Of a DNA stretch of 64,000 bases, positions 46,001-61,000 are shown in pieces. Each line of letters begins with the position of its first letter. Position 1 is the first letter of the stretch. Source of the stretch: Tigriopus japonicus (Eukaryota; Arthropoda; Copepoda; Harpacticoida; Harpacticidae); contig CM021314.1 in assembly GCA_010645155.1 (NCBI GenBank), forward strand, positions 2,931,501 to 2,995,500. The letters run 5' to 3'. Under the pieces are notes generated by a model. The model did no database searches and was not told where the DNA came from. It was given only the letters and a program-made list of their open reading frames with translations. The translations under genes were made by a program, and so were the position numbers.

Positions 46001-49000
46001 GCATCCTCCGTAGATAAACTGGAGACACATTCGGGATGAATCGTCAAAATACCAGCGAGGGAAATATCCTCTACAAGGACCAGTCTAAAAAGATATCATC
46101 ATTTATAACCTTGAATCCAAGAACATAATCCACACATTTCCCCTTTGCTCTCGCATTATCTTTTACTGACTCTAAACTATTCGCTAACACGTGATAAATG
46201 ATTACATTCAAAAATTACGTTTGAGTAGTTATGATCATACCAAATCAAGGTTTCTCACAAACTAAGTAGCTCTGGAAATTGGTTTGCATGAGAAAGAAAT
46301 GTTACTTCTCAAAGGAAAAAAGTTTCCTTGATAAAAAGCAATATTGGCTCAAGTTTATTGAATTATTTGTACGATGAGAAGTTAGTTTCTGGTACTCTAT
46401 GTTGTTAGTTCTATTTCAAGCACATTGTCAAGTGGGTCCTTCGAAAAAAAACCATTGATCTAAGATGAAAAAAAGAAATATAGAGAACTGATTTTGAAGG
46501 AAGCTTTAAGGCATCCAAGTTACCTCTTTAGGCAGACCACAAATCAATCTGGCATCATCGAGGCTGAACTCGCAAGCAGATCTGCTTCCATCACAACTGG
46601 CTTTTTCCATCAGTTGAACATTGCAATCGGCATTCGTTTGTTGCTGCGGTGATATTTTGTACAATCTCGTTCTTACTTTGAGTCCCTTTCCTGGAAAGTA
46701 AAATTGAAAGTCACATCCATATTCAAATTGCTTCTTCACTTGCAGCCCTAGGGTAACATGGCCTCTGCCTCTCTCATCCATGTTTTTGCTCTTTTGGCCC
46801 AGTTCAATCATCGAAAAACGATTTTCCCATTTTCCTAACAAACTTGAGGTTGTAATGGATTTTTTTTCTCTTCGGCTCCAGTAGCTTGACCTCAAACTTG
46901 GAGCTTGAAGGCTCAAAATAATGAATCTCTTTGAGGACTGGGCACAATACTGGGACGAGTTTGGGGCCTTGATGGTGATGCTGCTGGAGTATTGGAAAAG
47001 ATCAAAGATGGTGAAACAAAGCATGGGGTTCGGGATGTTCTCACCACAGCTAACAGAGCACGGGGACCATTCGCTCCAACTAGTCACACCACAATGAGGA
47101 TCATTCTCTGGATCATTGGGACCATTAGGTCCTCCTTGATATTCTGGACAGACGGCAGTGTCTCCAGCGCAATGTGATTTTTCCATAGTCTCCACGTGGG
47201 GACATTTCTTTCGTCCCATCCGGTTGAAAAACCGACGGGTGCGGGATTTGAACCCTTTCCCACAAGTGGTTGAGCACTCTGACCACCTCGACCATTCAGA
47301 AGTGGCACACATATCGTCAGGAAGGAACCCTTCAGGAGCCGATATGTAGAATCTATTCCCTAGGGACAACAGCAAAAAATTAATGAAGTTCCAAAACCGG
47401 GACCACTGTTGTCCTGACTAAGACACTTCTTTTTTTACCTTCACAAACGGGAACGTCGGAAGAGCACATTTCCTTTTGGATCATCTGTCGGTCACAACCC
47501 AACATGGCGGCCTTTTCGGGCATGAGAAATGATCTTGTCCTCATGGAGATACCTTTTCCGCAAGTGACTGAGCATGGCGACCAATCGGTCCATTCCGAAG
47601 CGTCACATCCAGGTAAGGTGTGGTCTTCAAAGGCTGAGGAAATGAAAAATTTGGCAAACTTTAGACTTCATGGTTCCAAGTCTTACTTGGGCTTCAAAGA
47701 AGTTGAAACGATGATAAAAACTCCTTTAAAAGTCCAATGCATCCCATTTACATCGAGTGGAGCACCTATTTGGACCATGTTTCATCCACTTGATATGCAT
47801 GAGAGAGAGAGAGAGGAAACATGGAACAGGAAACGAGGAAGGGGGAACATATGAGACAATTTCTCCCCTCTTTACATCACTCCCTACAAAATACTACGTA
47901 AAATGAAGGGAGGGGAGTAGAGCGTTTTAAAAAAGTAACTTGATTTATCCCCGGGGAATCACGATAACAAGTCGACCATGTTAATCTGAGACTGACGAGG
48001 GGAATCTAGACCAAATTTGTAAGTGTTTACATGGTGAAGAAGATTCATGATGCTCTTCTAGTTTTCTGGTAAATGGAGGCGTTCTCGCCTTGTACTAATT
48101 AAAGAAAAGGTGATCTAGATCAGGCTTGGAAAGGCATCAAGCGAGGACTGCTCTCATATCTACGAACTAACTAACTCTTGGTTTATCATCTTGGAAACAA
48201 AGTTTTCCGGGTCTCCGCTTCTTTACGACATTGTTTGACTGCATAAATCAGATATCAGCTGAAATGCCTTGACATTCGTTCTTCCGAGTGACGTCCACAT
48301 TAATAATATCAACTTGTAGCTGCCGTATGTAAGAAGGAAAACACGTTTACAATCCTTAAGTCAACTAAAACGACTTTCCGGTAAAAAAGTGAAGACAATT
48401 GGACAAAAAGAGTAAAAATAACTGAATGATTTAAACAGGAAAAACGCCTCCATGAAATACGTCAAATTAGTTTTTTCACAAGTAAATTTCAACTTTGGTT
48501 TTGGTGAGTTACTTCACATCCTTGTAAAATTGGGTTCTGGATCAGACTTCCCATCTTAAGATTGGCTCAAGAATGATTAGGACACGTTTTGACATCTCCT
48601 CGAACTCTTGAGAAGTTTGAAGAACATTTTAATGGTCTTTTTCGTTTTTAGATGACAGAAAGGCAGACAAATCTCGGCTCCAAAGACGTTGAATATGGGT
48701 CAAACTTGGAGTTGGAATCTATCTTTTGTGCATCAATCTACGTTTGTATTATTTTGTGTGGAATGTAATTAGTTGAACTGGTTTGCGCCAGTTTTGACAG
48801 GTTTTGCAACCTTTGAATTACGCCTAAATCAAACTTTTCGTACATTTTGACTTCAAAACCTGATTTTAATAAGGAAACCACTTGCTTCTGGTCTCGTGAC
48901 GACTTTTTATCTGATGCAGAGACTTTCAACGACAACAATGATTGATTTCACAATCAAAAGTCCTGCAAACAACTGAAAGAACATCCTATGTGTCCTAGCC

Positions 49001-52000
49001 ATCATTTTCAAGCTCTTTTTTCAGCCCGTTTAACTATATTTAAGTCTTGAAAAGAGTGGAATATTTCATTAAAGATTTCCCAAAAACTTATTCACTAGAA
49101 ATCCGGGCGAGAAGTGAGGTGGTGAGGATCGTCTTTTTCGTCAATTTGGCTGATCTCTATTCGTTCTTTTGTTCGCCAAGAGATTGGAATTCATCAAGTT
49201 TTACTGTGCCGAAGTCTACAGTTCAGTAGTTGGCCGCTAAGAGTGGGGGAGCAACTTTGAATTCTTGGCATGCTCTGACAAAATCCAGCCTCTTTTTCAC
49301 AAGGGAGCTCGTTTCCGAAAATTGCATTACGATCCATCCCAGGGAACTCAATCAGGCTGACAAAATGGATTTCCCTTTGGGTGGCATTATCACTAAACAT
49401 TTTCAACAAGGAGATCTGAAACGGATAAGAAGTTCCTGGGCTCCCTGAAAAAATCGGGTGTGATCAACACACATCAACTTCTCCCTAGAGGACACTTGCA
49501 AACTGGAAGTTTGACGGTGAATTTCAGTATTTTTGATGAGTTTGCCCTCTTCGGTCAGGAAACCCTTGGAATAAGGAACCAAACTTGGGCGAAAGTGCTC
49601 AGAAACTCGGCCCAAACAAGGTCACTATTGCAGATTGTTTGGTGGCTTAGAGCGCGGTTGAGCTTTCCAAGTTCACGATAGGGCTGCAAGTTGGTTTACG
49701 ATGATATATCTATCATAGTACAAACTGAGAAAAGTGACAACACATATCCAGCCTGTTCTCAAACGGAAATGCATCAAAAAAGTATTGCGGTCCATGGATT
49801 TGTGAGGAAATCTGGCCATTTTGCTTTGCTTTTCCAAGCCCACTCTCATGCACTCGCAACCTTGGCTCACAACGATACACAATGGACGGTTTTTTGGTCT
49901 GAAAACAAGCTGGTGTGAGGGCGAGTGTGTTTCGAAGATGGCCAGAGTACCATTTACCTTCACCTTTGGGAACATGTTTGGAATAATAAGTTTTCTCACG
50001 GTCACACTGAATGAATTAATGGGGCAATAAGCATCAATGAAGTCGAGCTCGTGGCCAAAGAGTGATCCCAAATCCTTACAGTGTGGAACATATCGATTTT
50101 ATGGTTGGGTTCACAACAGACTGATTTGATTGCATCCGCCATAGTGTTACTTTGATTCTCTTACGAACACCTGATATCCTTAATAAATGAAAAAATGGTA
50201 AGAATAAAAACTTTGCTTTTAGTTGGGGATGACTTCGTGCCGCCAAGGTTGGCTCAACTAAGTCAGCTTAGAAATTGGTTTCAAGAGTTCGGATTTGTAA
50301 GATAAAAGATGGAGAAAACCAATAGTCTGCTTACAGAAAGCTCAAGATTACCATAGAAACTCCAAATAATATTGTTTTGCAACAATATCCTTTATCCAGG
50401 CAGACGTTCTTCCTCTTGAACACGAGGGCTTGTGCCAAAAACTTTCTTTTAGACCCCCGTGTGAATGACACATTGAAGTAGTGAAATTGTTTGGAATAAG
50501 TTTCCACAAACCCATCACAATATCCCCAATTGTACCTGAAGCGTGCTCGTGAACATCTGAGAACATAAATTCATCCGGTTGATCGTCATAGTCGGTTCCA
50601 CAAGACTTTTTATACAACCGTTGACGTGTGACCGTCAATTTGGCTAGAGGCTTCATTGGAGTTCCGGACGCATTGTAGAAAGGTTGCATGGGATCATCCG
50701 GATCTCTGGCTGTAATTCTAGAACATAAAACAAAATTTACCCATTAAAGCTCAAATGACAAATTACAAAAGATGTTTTTACCGCTTAATGGGTTGTTGGG
50801 GAAACGTGGGTGAATCCGGAGACTCATAGGAGACTCCACTGTCCACTCCAGCGTCCCAGGGATACAAATACAGCTCCTTTTTCTTGGCCCATGTGCAATT
50901 CTTCATGCACAACTCTAAACCTGAGACTCCAACGATCCAATCTGGAGAAGGACCCAACATTGAAACCTGAAATTATCGGTCACGATCTTTTTGAAGCACT
51001 TGTTTGATCATCATTTCAAACATTTCAATATTTTAGAACTCCCATCAAGAGTTGTAATTCCTGGAGTTTAGTTGCAGGTTCACATTCAGGTCTAAAAATA
51101 CTAAATTAGGTGCGTGCAATGCTTTTGCAAAACATCATGAGCATCATCGTTGTGAAAGGTCATTTAGTGCACTTCTTACAAGGGCATTGCGAAAAGAGTC
51201 TCTTCAAATCCCAGAGACTACAATGGCATTCATCCCACGGTTTGATATGACATCAACATGCGTTGTGAACCTTTTGCAATATTTACAATTAACTTTTTTA
51301 TCCCCAGGAGAGTTATTTTCCAAATATTCAGTACAACATTGTATTGACTAATTGGTAATGAAATTCTAGAATTATAACATTTTAAGTTAAGATAATTTGG
51401 AATAAAACAGGCATTCAAAAATGTACGCAAGATTTTTAGAAAAGTATTGAAAAAATGTCCTAATACTATGAACGGCACAAGAATAGCTCCTAAAAAATCA
51501 CGCTTTGGCACTTACCAATGAGACTAGATGGTTATTGCGGTCCGTTCTAAACACAGCAAATGTTTTCCCGTTCACGTTTGGATACCAAAGACCACGAGCC
51601 TTGATGATGGTACGAATGTGCCGACTCTCGGCCTTCAATTCGCTTTCCAGAACTCTTGGCGATCCCCATTTGGCCACTTGAGCCAGACCTTTCGAGGCGT
51701 AACCATTATATTGCCACACTCTACGAAATTAATTCAGATTTTTCGCTACAGAAAATCAATCGCTTGGGAGCTACTATCATTTTGCATTTGTGTAAATTTC
51801 ATTAGTTCTATTCGGGATAGTTCAATGTCCCAATAATATGCAAAACATTTCATTTAATTTCATTGTTTCTTTCGTCTCAAGGCACACATTGGTGTGCTAG
51901 ATTCTCAGACCAATCTCTTAGATTGCAAGAAACTCACCGATAGTCCGCACTATGCGAGGCCCCGATAATATCGGAGAAGTGCAAAAGCCATCGACTGGAA

Positions 52001-55000
52001 GGAAAGTCCTTAGGGTGCGTCTTGTCAGACCAGAGACCTTCAAAGGTGACTTCATACTTGGATTCCTCACACGCACAACATGGGTCGTTGATTTCGTCCG
52101 GTTGGAAATGCTCTTCAATCTTGACTTCGCACAAATGGACCGACAATCTGCCGGAATCCATGGCCCACGTTTTACTAGAAATCGTCACCCTGCGTTAGCT
52201 CAAATTTGTGCATCATTGATCGAAAAGAATACTCACTCGTTGGCAACTACGGTAGCTTTAATGGTGACACAACCGGATCCAGCAGGAGGAGCGGTCCATA
52301 AGATCTAGTGGAAAGAAGTTTCTTAAGTTAGACGTCAAGTGTTGCAAATTCAAGAGTGACACCCTGTCTGATGAACCTCAAAATAGAGGTTGGCGCGGTC
52401 TTGAAGAGACCCATTTTGCATCTCATTTTTCATCCAGGGTTGGTCCAATGTCAGTCAGACTTGAAATTATGGAGGAGAAGAGAAACTGTGCAAGCTGAAT
52501 GAAGGCAAAGAAACTGAGCCTGTCACTCAATGTCAGGTCTCTCAAGTCGAGCATGTTGGCTCTGCTAAAGAATTCTTTATTGGTAAGATCTTACAACCCG
52601 ACAACTGTTCTCGACGCCTTAGCATTGAGGTATTAATTGAATTACTAGACCATGAAACTTCAGCGCAGATAACATTCATTGAGATTTACGGCCACGGCAT
52701 TGACCCTATCTAGACAACTGAACTTACTTGAATCTCCGATTTCTCCACATCAGACGTCTGGGTGACAGTATTTGTGCAATGGTCAGAAAACCTGGTCAAA
52801 ACATCTCCCAAGAGCTGATAGCTGCCGGAACTTCCGGCGGGAGGTTGACCTAGTGACGAATGTTGATTGGGCCATTCCTCTGAATTTTCCACAACCAACA
52901 GAAATTCTGTAAATTTCTTCTCAGTCAATTTGGTTTTGTCGCCCTGGAAGAGTAAATGCACTGAACAGTTTGGTATCTTTCTGTAGTCGAGAAAGCAATG
53001 TTTTAGCATAATGCTTGCGTAAAAGTCAAGCCAGACAGAATTGAGGTTCAAAATCATAGAGAAATGGTTCTGTCCCGTTGACACTTCTTAGAGAGTTCAA
53101 AATTAGAAATGAAGGACGCTCGTTGATTGACACGAATAGAACATTTATTAAGTAATTCCATCGTCACCTTTTGCAAAGCTAGTTTTAATATGATTCCAAT
53201 ATTGACGTGAGTCTACTCCATTTCTCGTCATCGGGCAAACGAGAATTTAAAATTGTATGGAGTAATTTTATCCTAATAGATACATGAGAATCCATTTGGA
53301 TTTTGAATTTTTCTCCCTCAGCATTGGTTCGGATTTTGGGGGCTAGTATTGTTTCCATCAAAGCAACTGCTAAGCCAATAACAACTCCTGCTGCCAGGAG
53401 TCCAAAGGGCGTTATGACGTTGGCGAAGCCTAAAACTGCTCCAGAAGCTTCTTCACACTCGGGCAAGGTCCGTTCCAAGTGTTTTTTGTACAGTCTCTGA
53501 AGCAATCCAGATTGTTTCATTAACGTGATTTGCTCGTCAAAAGGTTCCAGAAAAGCGCTGTCTCTCTTAAATGGAAACACTATGGGATTCTTTATCTCGA
53601 AATCCGGCACGTCAATAATGGAACAAGGATACAGCTCGGAATGGATCATGGTCTCAATTTTCTGGATTAGTGCATAATCACTTGAATCCAAATGAAGAAT
53701 TGCGTCGGAAAGGTTAGTGATGGTGGCCAACGGGTTTGTTAATCTGTTTTGATGAGCTTGATATCGATCTGAGCCCTCAGGGCTCTTTGAAAAAATCTCC
53801 TCAATCACACCTCCTTGCACGTACGCCACTGTCATACCATTGTCCAGAGCATCTTGAAGTGATCTGACAGGAGGAGTGAGGAACACAACAGCCAAAAATG
53901 CATTCATCTGACATTTGTACACGGAAAATACGACCAATGTGAACATCAGGAGAGAAAATATGGACACGTTCAGGGCCGCACTCTTCTTCTTAAAGACTGT
54001 GGACTTTTGCAAAACTGCCCGATATACCGCCTCCATGGCCTTCAAAGACGAACTGGAATGGCTGTTTCCAAGTCCGAAGAGAATCATATACAGCACTAAG
54101 GATGATCCAATCAGAGTTACAACAATGAGAAACCAGACGGTTAGGGAGAATTCCTTGATGTAATTTTCTGCGTTCAAACTCCGAGTGGTTGATGCTTTCA
54201 CAAACATCCGGCTTCTGAAGTGGGTGGTAGCCTGCGAGAAATCGGCAATTTCTGTCCTCTCCGGAGTCATGGAGGCCCCAGTCACGCAAATATCGGCTTC
54301 ATCACGAACAAACAAACTCATCATGCCACGCCAAGTGCCATTTGGGCTTTTATGGGCCCACACTCCCACATCAGGGTTCTTGATGTATTCAATATTGAGG
54401 CCAAGAGTTTCACAAATGTGTTCGAATAGTTCCAAATGAAACATTGGAGTGGTTGGGGAGATAAACAATGGAGGCCAGACGTCATATACGGCACGGATGG
54501 TTAAGTTACGAATGCTGGATAATCTTGGACAAGATTGGATAAAGGCTGTCCCGGATGCTTCTTGAACATTTCGGAATTGTTCAAAGTCATCAATTGGCAC
54601 TGAACATGAAGCTATATTCTCGACTAACAAGATAATGAAGTACAGACAAGGATGTCCTTTACGTGCTACTTGCATAGTTGAGAGACAGAAGCAAACTGTC
54701 CAGCCAACACACTTTTGAAACTTTGATTAAGATTCACCGCTCTATGTTAAAGCAAATGATGGCCTTAATTATGCATCGACGATAAAAAGCGTCAAGCCAC
54801 CACTTGGCATTTGAAGTTGCAATATGAAAAGCACTTGGCTGGCAAAGGAGCGACGCTCCGTGACAAAACATGGATGATGATTATCGGTCTTCCATGGATC
54901 AAATATACACACAACAGAGTTTCAAGCGACCCAACTCTTTGGTGCTTATGAAACTATTGCTTACCGTTAGTGGCTAGGAAAGAAAGTACCTATTCCTTTG

Positions 55001-58000
55001 AGGGTGGGGTTCCAACACTAACTAGCAAATTTGATCAACAAATTAAGTTCCACAAAGTAAGAACAACGTGAGAAAGTAGGGACGCCCGAAGTCTCAACAA
55101 TTATTGTACGTTTGCTAGTGTTTCAATGGTTCCCATGGATAATTTTTCGATTTCTAGTTAGTACTTGCACTCTATCAATAGGTTCCATTTTTTTCAATTA
55201 AAGGTGACGTAAATGGTTGAATGGCAAATCTGAGTTTGATGGAAATGGCATGTTCTTTTGCTAAAATCATCCATTAGTGCCGTTTTCTGATGAATACAGA
55301 GTACTTTTCATTTCGTACTTTGAGTATTACAAATTATATTTGAATTTCGGATGGGACATATTGTTGGTGTTCCAAAAATAATTAGTACCTTTAACAGACT
55401 TCAATATAAAACTGCCTTCATCTTGTCTCATCATCATTTGCACCTACTCTATCTACGCATTCCTAAGAAATATTGAAAGAAAGGATTGTCAATTCAGATT
55501 GAAAAGGAAGAAAAATGAAAATAGATAAGAATATAATTGAAAAAAGTGGATGAATTTAGAAAAAAAATACAAGTAATTCGGAAAAGAAGCAGGAAATAAA
55601 TGAAAAGTGACGTACCCTGTTTGGTTACAGCAGCCTTGTTTTTTAGACACTTTTGAGTGGAGGAAGGGGCGGAGAAATCTAATGGAGCATATCATTACAT
55701 GAAGTCCATTAATTATGACAGGTTATTCAACACTTTCATTTCTTGCTTGTTTTAAGGGCCGTAGCTTATCGTTTTTGAAAGACTCGCCAAAATGTAAGTT
55801 TGCCTCTCTCAGACAAGTTTCTGAGGTCCGTGAACTAAGGTCTTAGTGCCAAGTTTTCAGATCACGATTGGAAACGACAAGGTTAACTGAAACCAATCGA
55901 AGTTATTTGACCCGTTGATTAGCTGAGAGCAAGTAAAATAAATGTTCAATATTTCTTTCCAGAGTGTACGTGCTCTAGCTAATATTCCGTCTCAGGTTCG
56001 TTCACCAATTTGACACAAGTGTACATTAACTTAAACAATATTTTTGTTCAATCGATATTGCCATTTACCTAGCAAGTTGATAGGACCATGATATTATTTT
56101 AGTAAGACTTTCTTAATAGGAGCTTTACAAAAGCGAAAATACATTTTAAAACAGAATTCAACGCCTCATTCAAACGTCTTCTCTGATTTTAAGATGTTTA
56201 GAGTAATCGTGATTCAGTTTTCAACTCCACATCTGGCACTCTTAATGTAGATTGTTAACAAAACTCAATTTCTGCTTAATTGATGTGTATGGCAAAATTT
56301 TTAAATACTATTCCTGACCAACCCACTATTCAAGGGTTGTACAGATCTGCCAACAGTAACACATTGGTAGATCAAGTGTCGAAATTTTCGCGCAAAGCAG
56401 ACCCCCAAAAGCGCAATTTACTACATAGTATCAAATTTTTCGCGCGACCCCAAAAAGCGTCAGATTTGCGTGGGTTCTAGGGTCAAAGAGTTGAGCCTCG
56501 CCCGACCAGCGAAACTAGCCATCAAATCGTAAAATTTTTCCGATAGGCAATTTCAAGTCTGTATCAGAATGGTTCTCGGTTTGTTGGTGTGGAACAGCGT
56601 CTAAAAGTTTCCTTGAGAAAGATCAGGGTGGAGAATCAATCCAGAGACCTCTCTCATTGTTGGAAACTGCGCTAACCACGACACCACGTCGCTTTTATAA
56701 CTTTTTTTTACTACCTTTTGTTGCTAATTTAAGAAAGAAAGCTTTTCTAGATAGACAACTCTGCCTTTTTCTCCAACTTCGGAGTCGATTCTCGAGAAAC
56801 CATAACATGTATGGTATTCCAAGAAACTAGCCTCTTGAGGGAGGTCTGTGTGTTCCCTTTGGTAATTATAGATTCCATATGTGGCTAATAGAATGGAAGA
56901 CCCTGATGAGTAGAGGGGTCTTCTATGTTATTTGCGGGTTACCCAAAGTCCCATGAGGTTGGGATTCTCTTGTCCGTTTTGTTTGACTTGCCCTGTGTTG
57001 GCTTTGTTGTTGTCGTCTTGAAACAAGATCATATTCGAGGCTCATAACACAATTCATGTTGTGCTTTATTCTATACATGAATGAACCATTCAGGTCATAT
57101 GAAAAGCACCTTCGCGTTCCTTAAAAGTGGTTTTAGTTATAAATGAGCTTTTATATTCATTCCACCTTTGCTAGGGTGAAAATATATACTCGTACGAGAG
57201 ACATGTTAGCGCCTATTATTTTGATTAGATCGCCGTCGCGAACACGAAGATAATACAGAATGCGTTGCAATTCTGTCCCAAGTTTTTCAACCATATAAAG
57301 AATACAACCGAAGCAAAAAAAAGAACTAACAATACATAACTGTAATTCCCAGAAGAATGAGAGTAAAAATCAAATCGTTCAAGTTGTTAAAAATGTTGAT
57401 CACCGAAACCGATCAAAATCCAATGAAATGTGACAAAAAGGAAGCAACTATTTCTTTACTTACAAAAATTAAAGTTTGGGAAAATACAGTTTCAAGTTTA
57501 ATTGATATGGTAAAGAACATTTTTGGTGCATTTTTTAAATGCATTTTGCATTTGATATGGAGTTTTTTATGGCCATAGTGCGTGGTTGTGGATCTTTCAA
57601 AAGTACGGGCAAGTGATGAGAATATGATATCCTCTTTGACCAGGGCTAAAAAAATTGTCTCTGTCTTTGAAATTAAAAGATCCTCAAAGCATAGAAGAAA
57701 AAAATGGAGAATTTTTTTTTAAATCTCCTAATTTTGAACCATTTCGTACTTCTAATTGATAATTGAATTTCCATTCTGGCTAGTTAATTCGACGAGCAAT
57801 CTTGGATTGCGTATGTTCGATTTTTTTGGATTTTGATCATAAACGTAAAAGAATCTTGCAATTTCGAATCTGTGAAACGCAGTTCGACACTCTCGAGTTC
57901 CTTTTCTGATGTGGAATTTATTTGTGTGAACTTGCAGAAGAGCAGGAACCTATTTCCGGGAATGACAAGAAATTAATCTAACAACAATTCATAATTTAGA

Positions 58001-61000
58001 TTTCGTTTAAGAAGTTGTAACGCTATGTCTTCATTTGAATCAAGTTTTGCGAGCTAACGTGAAACCAAGTTATAATCGTTGATGCGACTACGTAAATAAG
58101 ATGCCTGGATGAAAAAACTTGGAGAGAATGCCTAATGTGGTAATTTATTCCTTTGTCAGCGGAATTAATTTCAAAGACGATGAGTTCAGAAAAGCAATAT
58201 GAAAAGAAAGCGAGAAGCACCAGTATTTATCAAAGGTAAGGGGTAACATTTATTTTCTTCGGTTACAAAAAAACTCTGATATTCTTCAAAATGATTCACT
58301 ACCCTAACAATCGAAAAGTTTGATTCTCTATTCACGTTTTGATTAATTTGTACCTAATTCAAGTTTTGCTGATGGTTCATTTCTTGTTTGTAATACTTGA
58401 ACAAGTCACCGTTCCATGGATTCAAAATGGTTTGCACTTCTAGAGAACCCATCGTGGTTCATACTAGGTTTCAACGACACCAACGGGGTCTTTTTCATGT
58501 TGGGCCTCTAATATTGAATTGAGATCATACAAGGAAAGCAGACTTTTTTCCAAATTTCGCTCAGGAGCACATGGTAAGCATGTTGAGAAAGAAAACCAAT
58601 TTTAGTCGAGCCGCCTTGCTTTTGCTCGATTTGAACAAACCCCACCCTCCGACCGAAATTTGTGGATAATGCACTTTTCAATGAATTCCTTGTCCTGTCC
58701 CCGCGACACGTTTCGTACCTTAAAAGCTAGGACGGCCAATAAACTACTTCTTGCTTTGCCTTTGAATTGGTCGAGCTTCAAGAAAGAAGCCGATTGAACT
58801 GTATGTTTCTGGCACAGAAAGAACGGAAGACGAAGTGAGACTCGAAACCATTCTATTGGATTTGCCGTCAATTTTTCCCTTTTCAATTCCAGAGAAACGC
58901 AGGAACCTTGGTTGGTTGGTTGGTTGGTTGGTGGGTAGTGGTTAGAGCGTGTGAAATTGCTCCTTTTCCAAAGGAGGCATCCAAAATGCAATTTTAATCC
59001 GGATCCAAACATTTGGCACGTGCTCTCCATGTCAGAAAGGAACCTTGAATTCTCAGAGCCTTACGTACGTACGTAGATGAGAGATTTACTCGCGAACGGA
59101 GGTGTTTTTCCGCAAGCCATATGTTCATCACTCACACTAGAGAATCAAGTAAAGCACCCTTTGGGGAGTTTCGCATGCTTTGCGCCAAAATTGCAACCCA
59201 ACCCTGATGGGGATACGAATGAGATGGTTGTGGTTGGACGTTGGTGGAATGGACTGATCAGATGTAAAACTGCCTTGAGGTTCGTTCCATTTGGGCTTTG
59301 AAGCTCCTCCAACCAACCTCGAAGGTACTACGGATGTATTCCAAATAGAGTCTTCATTTAATGGCCACTAAATCATTGGAGTATACGCTCCATGAAACTA
59401 CATGGGAAATTTCGAGATCCAAGATGGATCCGGAATCGAGATGGAATTGAAACCCCCCACCTTTAACGAGAAAAGAGCACTGCAGATAAGGGTTTTTTTC
59501 TCTCAACTAAATAGTACTTCCTAATTGAGACGAATCCTCCTACTTTTGCTTTTTTTTTGTTCTCATCCCTGCAACGAGTTTAATTGAGGAGCAAATGATC
59601 TCTCTCCTTTCACGTGGAACCCTTGAAATTAGCCTGGCTAAAAGGACACATTTTTCCTTCTCGACCAAAAAGTTTTTCTCTTCCATCTATTTAGCCAACG
59701 AACCCTCCTCCTCCCCTCTTCTTCGTCCAAGAAAATCCTCCAGGGATGCCGCTTTGTGGGCCCATTTAAGCGCCGTCATTTCGTCCGAGGCCTCAAAAAA
59801 ACCAACGCACGGAAAATGAGTTGGCCCCAAGTATGAAGAGCCCTCGAGGCCTGCAGGTGCGGACTCACTAATGAGCCTATTAGGCTTTAATAGCGACCCT
59901 GACTCAAACAGCGTTAGGTTATGGAACAATTGGGGAACGGGACAAGATCTTGGATCATTTAGGACGAAGTTTCATGATCCTTTGAGGGGCGTCACATTTT
60001 CGGAGGAGATTGAGGGCATTCTAGCCTTTATCTACGTTTAAGGAGGGCAATCATCATCATCTGGCCAATTTTTGTCGCTAATGGCCGTAGAAATGCATGA
60101 CCACGGCTGCTCGGAATTTGCAAGGTATTCTGGAGGGGCAAGTTGCAGACTGTGCTACAGGGTTGGGCCACAATATTGGTCACCCTTGAATATCTTTCAT
60201 AGAAAAGCCAAAAGTCACAACTAAAAAGATTGAAAAAACTAATTATTTAACAATGTTTCACTTAAAGTTGATTGGAATCGTAATAACTTGTGTTCGTAAT
60301 AACGTAAACGTATTAAACGAAAAACGTATAACGTAAAAAATTGTGTTAACAGGGACTTCTTTAAGTCAAAGAACGGACAAAGGTGAGGCTTTGTCATTTC
60401 ATTTTTCTTTAATTCCGTCATGGAATGATGAAGCGCAACATGTTTCACTTAAAATGATTTATCAGATACAGTAGATGAGCCTCAATTTAAACTTAAACTC
60501 ATTTTTCAAAATCTCAAAATTTCCGCTTGGCCTGTAAACCCTGTACATAAGTTATCTAATGGCAAAAAAATAAAAATTTCATGAATTTTGTCAAATAAGA
60601 AGTTGAAGCAATCACATCAGGTTTGGGGCACACTTAATCTCCTTGTGGAATCTTTGTCATCATAACTAACAATATTTCTGCAGAAAAATGGTGCAATTTT
60701 GAAACCAAGCCGCCTTTCGATTCGTAACATAAAAGAAACCCTCGTTCCTTTTTTTCAACCCAACCCTGTACAATACAACACAAAACAAAAGTACAAACTA
60801 TCAATGTGAAGATCTTAATGAGTTTTGATTGTTGTGGCTTGCTTACCCTCAAACTGACGGTGTAGAGGTTCCCAGGTTCATAATGCTCGGGGTTTCCGCT
60901 GACCGTCAAATAGAAACCGGCATCATCTTTCGCCGGGGGTGTCATAATATCCGGGGGCTCTCGCATCAAACATTTGCCTTGAACCATGGCCAGGAAGGCC

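Larger units (their letters stand above)
54676..60846. other. Distal part of F-spondin intron 1
   Basis: Holds the upstream region of the nested IR, LINE copy 3, a SINE, a TTGG microsatellite and a possible TIR element, each listed separately. The remaining open frames (for example minus 58602-59030) show no domain or splice support. Confidence 0.45.

Noticed and set aside
46506..46523. F-spondin ending at the stop after [10 protein letters not shown]
   Set aside because: A GTAACT donor after GLPKE joins in phase to the Kunitz exon and completes its six Cys, so the stop is intronic.
58602..59030. 142-codon minus-strand frame in F-spondin intron 1
   Set aside because: It contains the TTGG microsatellite as a Pro/Thr/Asn/Gln repeat and lacks any domain or start context.
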